From Tetrahymena thermophila SB210 (lineage: Eukaryota; Ciliophora; Oligohymenophorea; Hymenostomatida; Tetrahymenidae), in assembly GCF_000189635.1 (NCBI RefSeq), contig NW_002475923.1:1-64000 (forward strand): a stretch of DNA of 64,000 bases, read 5' to 3'. This document shows positions 59,098 through 64,000 of the stretch, in pieces (position 1 is the first letter of the stretch; each line of letters starts with the position of its first letter). Under the pieces are notes generated by a model that was given only the letters and a program-made list of their open reading frames with translations, ran no database searches and had not been told where the DNA came from. A program made the translations under genes and the position numbers.

Positions 59098-62000
59098 TCA
59101 TTTATTTATTTGTTAATCAAATGATTGACTTTAATTTTCATTAATATCTGATTATTTTGAGGAACTTAAATTGTTAAACAAATCTTAGATTTTAATTTAA
59201 TTCCTATAATCAATAATATTTTTACTTAAATTTTCTAAATCTATGAAAACGTCTAGGTCTTGTAGTGAATCTTTTTATTTTGTTTATTCTTTTGCTTAGA
59301 ATTCTTATTTTTCTAACTATTGATTATTATGTTGATACTATTTAATTTTAATCTTGTTTTTTAACATATCATTAACTTCATCTGACAAAAAGATAAAATC
59401 AAGTGTTTAATCATCGCTTTTTTCTGATTTTGAGCTTTGATCTAAATATCTTATTTTTTAATTATTATCCTCAGAATCTGACTTTTCTAATTCTTTTTAT
59501 TTATTAAAATTTTATTTTTTTTGATTATCTTGCTCGTTTAAATCTAATACTTCTGAGGTTTCATTATTTTATTTTACTCTATTTTATTTACCCTTTTACG
59601 TAATATAATTATCATCATTCAAACTTATCTTTTGTAATTCAATTAAATTTGCAATATTAATTTAGTTAAAGTCAAGTTAATCATCATCTTCTTCAGATAC
59701 TATTAATTACAAAGGTATTACTGGTACATTAGAAGTGTTTCTTTTAATTATGTTTTAATTTTTTATAAAGTTTTTAATAATTTAGTTTTCATTATTTTCA
59801 GTATTTTTAAATTCATCAAATTAATTATTATCTTAGTTACTTTAAATTTGATCTATTTAATTATCTTAATCGGTATTTGCTTCCTATTTTTCTTTATTAT
59901 CTTCTATACTCAAAATTATTTTTTCCTATTCTCTATTTATTTATGTAGGAAAAACATCTTATTTATTTAGCTTATTCGTAGCAACTTAGTCTAAATTATT
60001 ATTAGCTTACTGATAAGAATCTTTTTAAATAAATTTATCTTAGTTGACAATTGTTTGTTGTTTTGCTATTACATTTAGCTCTTATATATTAGAGTTCATT
60101 TAATTTTATGCTAGATTTATGTATGATGGGAAAACATCTTTTTCATTTAGCATAGGTAGAGCAAATTCATTATTTTGATTATTAAAATACTCATCTTTGT
60201 ATATTTATTATTATGCATTAGAGCGGTCAGAATTTATTTTCATTTCAGAAGGAATTATCTAAGATGCTAAGGAATTATGAGAAATATTTTCTAAATTGTT
60301 TTCTACTTACTGTTTAGAATATTTTTAGATTTACTTATATTAATCAATATTTGATTATTAATTTGATATAATGTTAGAATTTAATTTTTATTAATATATT
60401 TTATTTATATAAGAGGGAAAAACATCTGATTCCCTCAACACAGGTAGAGCAAACTCATCATTTTAATCATTAAAATACTCAACTTTGTATATTTATTATT
60501 ATGTATTAGAGCGGTCAGAATTTATTTTCATTTCAGAAGGAATTATCTAAGATGCTGAATAATGAGAAATATTTTCTAAATTGTTTTCTACTTACTGATT
60601 AGAATATTTTTAGATTTACTTATATTAATCGATATTTGATTATTAATTAGATATGATGTTAGAATTTAATTTTTATTAATATACTTTATTTATGTAAGAG
60701 GGAAAAACATCTGATTCCCTCAACACAGGTAAAGCAAACTCATCATTTTAATCATTAAAATATTCAGTTTTGTAAATTTATTTTTCAGTATTACATACTT
60801 CTGAGTTTATTTTCATTTCTGATGGAATTTTCTAAGAAGCTAAAGAATAATGAGAGATATAGTCTAAGTTATCAGGTTATTGGTTAGAATCTTTTTAGAG
60901 AGACACTAAAGCATTGTTTTAATTTTAAATAAAACTTAACTGATTGATTAAATTGTTTGATTCTTAATTAGGTTCGTTTTTAATTGTGTAAAGAGATATT
61001 TTTTAATTCCTAATTTATGAAAAAAATGTTTATTTTAAAAAATTAATAAAAAATTAATTTTACACAGAATTTGATTATAAATCTTAATTTTCTGATTTTA
61101 TTTTCAAGCTTGAATTCTTAAGCAATTCATTTGAAGCTCCTAAAAATAATTAAATAATTAATTAACTTATTTAATAAAATGATTTGTATAAAAATGATTT
61201 AAACCTTTATTCTTAGAAAGTTAGCTGATTTATTAGCAAATACTCTTTACGTCTCTAGATTTCTTTTCAGCAAAATCTTCCCATAATATTTAACTATTTT
61301 ATCTTCTACTGACAAGCCATAAATGGGTATTTAATCTATTAAACATAAGTAAAAAATTAATTATTTTAATGGTGATCTAAAAGTTACCTTAGCAACTACC
61401 AATTAGCGAGTTTTTTCCATGGGTTTTCACTGAGTTATCTGAAGTGCTTTGAAAGATATGGGAACTTTTGTACTGTTTTGAGCTTAAGCTGAGTGATAAA
61501 GTAAGAATTATTAGTCTAAATACAATCTTTAGCAAGAAGAATAATCATATAAATAATAAATATGATTTATATTCCAAATAGTGTAAAGAGTATCCATTAT
61601 TTATTAATTTGTTAATTACTAGAATTGTACAAAGTTGCTAATAAGGCAATTAATATTTATGCAAGTGAGCTTCTTTAGTCTATTAAGTTTATCTATTAGT
61701 TTAAATAAGGCCTGTGAGTGTATGACAAGTAGATATAGAGTAATATGATAAAAGAAATACAAAATCCTTATTCTATAGGGTAATTGTTAAAGTAAACCAA
61801 GGAAAGAGTTATAAAAACTCTTTCATACATTTTAATAAATTCCCAATAAAATTTATTTTAACGATACTCCTAATAAAGATATCCGTATCTTTGAATAGTC
61901 TAGAACCTGTCAAGCTTTTTATTCTTAGAAGCCACAAAAATTCTATAAAAAAATATTAGAGGAACTAAAAGAATCCATATTATAATTGCTGGGATAGTTA

Positions 62001-64000
62001 AAGATAAAGTGAATAATATGTGTGTTGAGGTCCAACATTCTTCTGTCAATTGACTAAGCATGTAACTTCCAGAGTTACCAAACTAACGACAAGAAATAGA
62101 TTTGAATAAAATTTAAGCAATTCCAGTTTGCATAAAAATTAAGAGCATAAGAAGCATTGAGTAAATGAATTTCTTTTCGAATTTAAAGCATCTGAATAAA
62201 ACCAAAACTAAATATCCAATCACCAATAAAATAAAAAGTGATATAGGTATAATTTAACTCCATAAAATACGATAATAAGCAACAGGAATAGAAAAAGGAA
62301 GGCTATCTAAATAACAATCAAGAGAAAATTAGCTTGTAGAAATAGGATCTCCAATAATATTAAACAAAGTGAATATTTATGTAGGAATAGATATTTTCAT
62401 TTAAAGAATACTCATCGAAATTTACAAAAAATTCATAAAGATTTTACTATACAAACTAAATTTATCAGCCTGTCCACTAGAACCTACAGCTAAAATGTGG
62501 CATTTACGTAAATAAGTAGCATATAAATATTGTTAAGCCCTATAATGAATATTAAATTTAGTTTAATTTAATTCAAATAAATTAATTAAATTATTAAAAA
62601 AAGTAAACAAAGAAATATATGTCCTAAATCTTTTATTATTTTTAACTTATTTAAGAATTTGAATTAAAAAATTTGTTTTATCGAAATTTTATAATCTAAA
62701 TTTAATGGAATTTAGTAAAATTAATTTTTTTATTTTATTTATTCTTTATTTTTAAGGATGTATTTATTCTAAAAAAAATTAAAATTTTAATTATTTGAAA
62801 ACAATTCAAAATTTATAATTGAATTCTTAGTTTGATTTGAATAATTTTGCTTTTTTTAATTTTTTATTATTTTTAAACTTTTTATTTAAATATTTATTTA
62901 CAATTTTTCTTTTTAATTTGATAAAAAAAATTACATTGAGCTAATTCTATTGATAGAAAATATGATATATGCTAACACTCCTATAAATGGAAGTATTATT
63001 GAAGAAATACCCTATTCTATCTCTGAGCATTTATAACATTAATTAACCTTATTTGAAACCTTTCCGTACCTCTAGTTCCAAACTTTTTTTTCAATATCAC
63101 AAGTTTCACATAGAGGACCTGTGAATCCCTCAACACAGTAATTATTTTCTTCTAATCCATAACAATTTTAAGGAGAGTTTTCACAATAAAAAATTTCATC
63201 TGTTAATGAGTTTTTACGCCAATATCCAGATTTTAAAATAATTTAGTTTAACTTACAAAATGATGCTTGCTCAAATGGACATAGCTTACAGGTATTAACT
63301 TATTATAAATTTGGATCTAATAGTGAATAGGTGCCTATTTTAAATTAAAATTATTTAAATTTTTTATCTATTTAACGAAATTTACCTTCTTCGCACACTC
63401 TACAAGAAAATTATTAACAACTAGGGCAAACACTTTCAAGTATTTCTCCTACTATGCATTTTCTAAATTATATTTTAATTTTCAAAGGCGGAGATTATAA
63501 AAATTAATCCTAGCTATTATTAAACACCTTTAATGAGGGTATCTAAATATAGAGTTGTTACTCTTTCCCTGGGACACCTATAATTTGCAAGTTTGTGAAT
63601 AAAAATTTATCATAATCGTACTTAGCAGTAATTTAATCTTTCAAAAAAATTTCATCTGAAAATGCTTTGGCATTTCCATTTTACAGCTAAATTATGATTT
63701 AATCGCTATTTGAAGTGATTCCATAGCCTTTTTGCTAAAGTTTTACAGGATTAAATTCCTCATCTTTTTATAAAAATATTATATAAATTAAATTTATTTA
63801 TTTTTTATTTAAATTATATACCTAATAATTGCAAAGATAGATTAGTTATTATATCTCCGCTTCTAAAGTTATCATAAACTAAATCTGAGCCAATTATTTA
63901 ATTGTCAGATTTTATAGCTAAAGGAAACGAACCAAAATTTTGTCCAAATATTGTAGCTTTATTATTTTAGACTGTATTGTTATATTAGTCAGAAGTTAAT
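59098..64000 (-). CDS. Second giant receptor-like membrane protein, C-terminal part (5' end beyond the window)
   Basis: This is the paralogue of the 41713-52599 gene, cut by the right window edge. Reading down the minus strand: the end of the beta-helix ectodomain (NNKATIFGQNFGSF); then LQIIGVPG; the Cys-rich stalk with KSGYWRKNSLTDEI, YCVEGFTGPLCETCD and CYKCSE; a membrane block (SLFILLVIGYLVLVLF, MLLMLLIFMQTGIA, LTIPAIIIWILLVPLIFFY); the family signature QRYGYLYQEYRQNKFYWEF; further helices (FCISFIILLYIYLSYTH, LFGIQIIFIIYMIILL); and a long cytoplasmic tail. The stalk and signature match the first gene (KPGYWRKNNETDEI, GPLCETCD, YRFGSITQEYKKQTYYWE). The tail, unlike its paralogue, carries four copies of a 95-residue repeat and ends SQSFDQQINK at a TGA at 59098. 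Introns occur near 63780-63840, 62540-62940, 61320-61390 and 61025-61160. Confidence 0.82.
59940..60885 (-). repeat. Coding tandem repeat of about 285 bp in the receptor tail
   Basis: GAGGGAAAAACATCTGATTC occurs at 60413 and 60698 (offset 285 bp). A diverged copy (GATGGGAAAACATCTTTTTC) lies at 60125 (offset 288) and a more decayed one starts near 59947. The unit encodes 95 residues with fixed motifs FALPVLRESDVFPSY, ENISHYSASQIIPSEM and KVEYFNDQ. Offsets are multiples of three, and the middle copies are nearly identical, which points to recent expansion. Confidence 0.88.

Noticed and set aside
1-64000. Search for tRNA genes, transposases and group I introns
   Set aside because: No cloverleaf with an intact T-arm, no transposase-like frame and no group I core was recognised by eye; a covariance search would be needed to exclude them fully.

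Overview
The window is the left end of a ciliate macronuclear chromosome, most likely from a Tetrahymena-like hymenostome. It opens with 354 bp of uninterrupted CCCCAA telomere repeat, is extremely AT-rich, and its genes read through only when TAA and TAG are decoded as glutamine and TGA is the only stop. Under the standard code almost every gene looks shattered. A papain-family protease shows the code directly: the glutamine expected in its oxyanion hole is written TAA. Introns are short and AT-rich with GT..AG ends, mostly about 50-170 nt, with two candidates of only 22 and 25 nt. Three near-identical 5S rRNA genes also fit a Tetrahymena-type nuclear genome.

Layout. 1-354 telomere; 472-1581 (+) DcpS scavenger decapping enzyme, starting only 117 bp inside the telomere; 2171-4309 (-) Asn/Gln/Ser-rich coiled-coil protein; 6229-7230 (+) secreted cysteine protease; 7738-8397 (-) HD-domain 5'-nucleotidase-like protein; 10097-12871 (+) kinase-like protein lacking several catalytic residues; 13192-15574 (+) protein with an intact kinase domain followed by a degenerate one; 16388-18474 (-) secreted Cys-rich protein built of 98-residue tandem repeats; 18744-21908 (-) NEK kinase; 22942-27987 (-) anoctamin/TMEM16; 28728-29564 (+) EF-hand protein; 30310-31416 (+) unrecognised 242-residue protein; 32211-35462 (-) 1083-residue membrane-anchored protein with a UBR-box-like zinc site; 36669-38584 (-) U2AF large subunit; 39536-41045 (+) a 252-residue membrane protein with the codon use of a highly expressed gene.

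The right third is dominated by two related giant membrane proteins, 41713-52599 (-) and 59098-64000 (-, running off the window). Each has a secreted ectodomain ending in beta-helix-type repeats, a Cys-rich stalk, a multi-pass membrane block and a long cytoplasmic tail. Between them lie three 5S rRNA genes (53358-53969, +) and a full-length ABCC/MRP-type ABC transporter (54514-58950, +).

There is no operon logic here. The genes are independent eukaryotic units: RNA metabolism (DcpS, U2AF, 5S rRNA), signalling (three kinase-like genes in 12 kb, an EF-hand protein, giant receptor-like proteins) and membrane transport (anoctamin, ABC transporter). Exon joins were worked out by hand. Where the spliced length divides by three and the domain alignment continues across the join I treat the model as good; elsewhere the span is given and internal introns are approximate.
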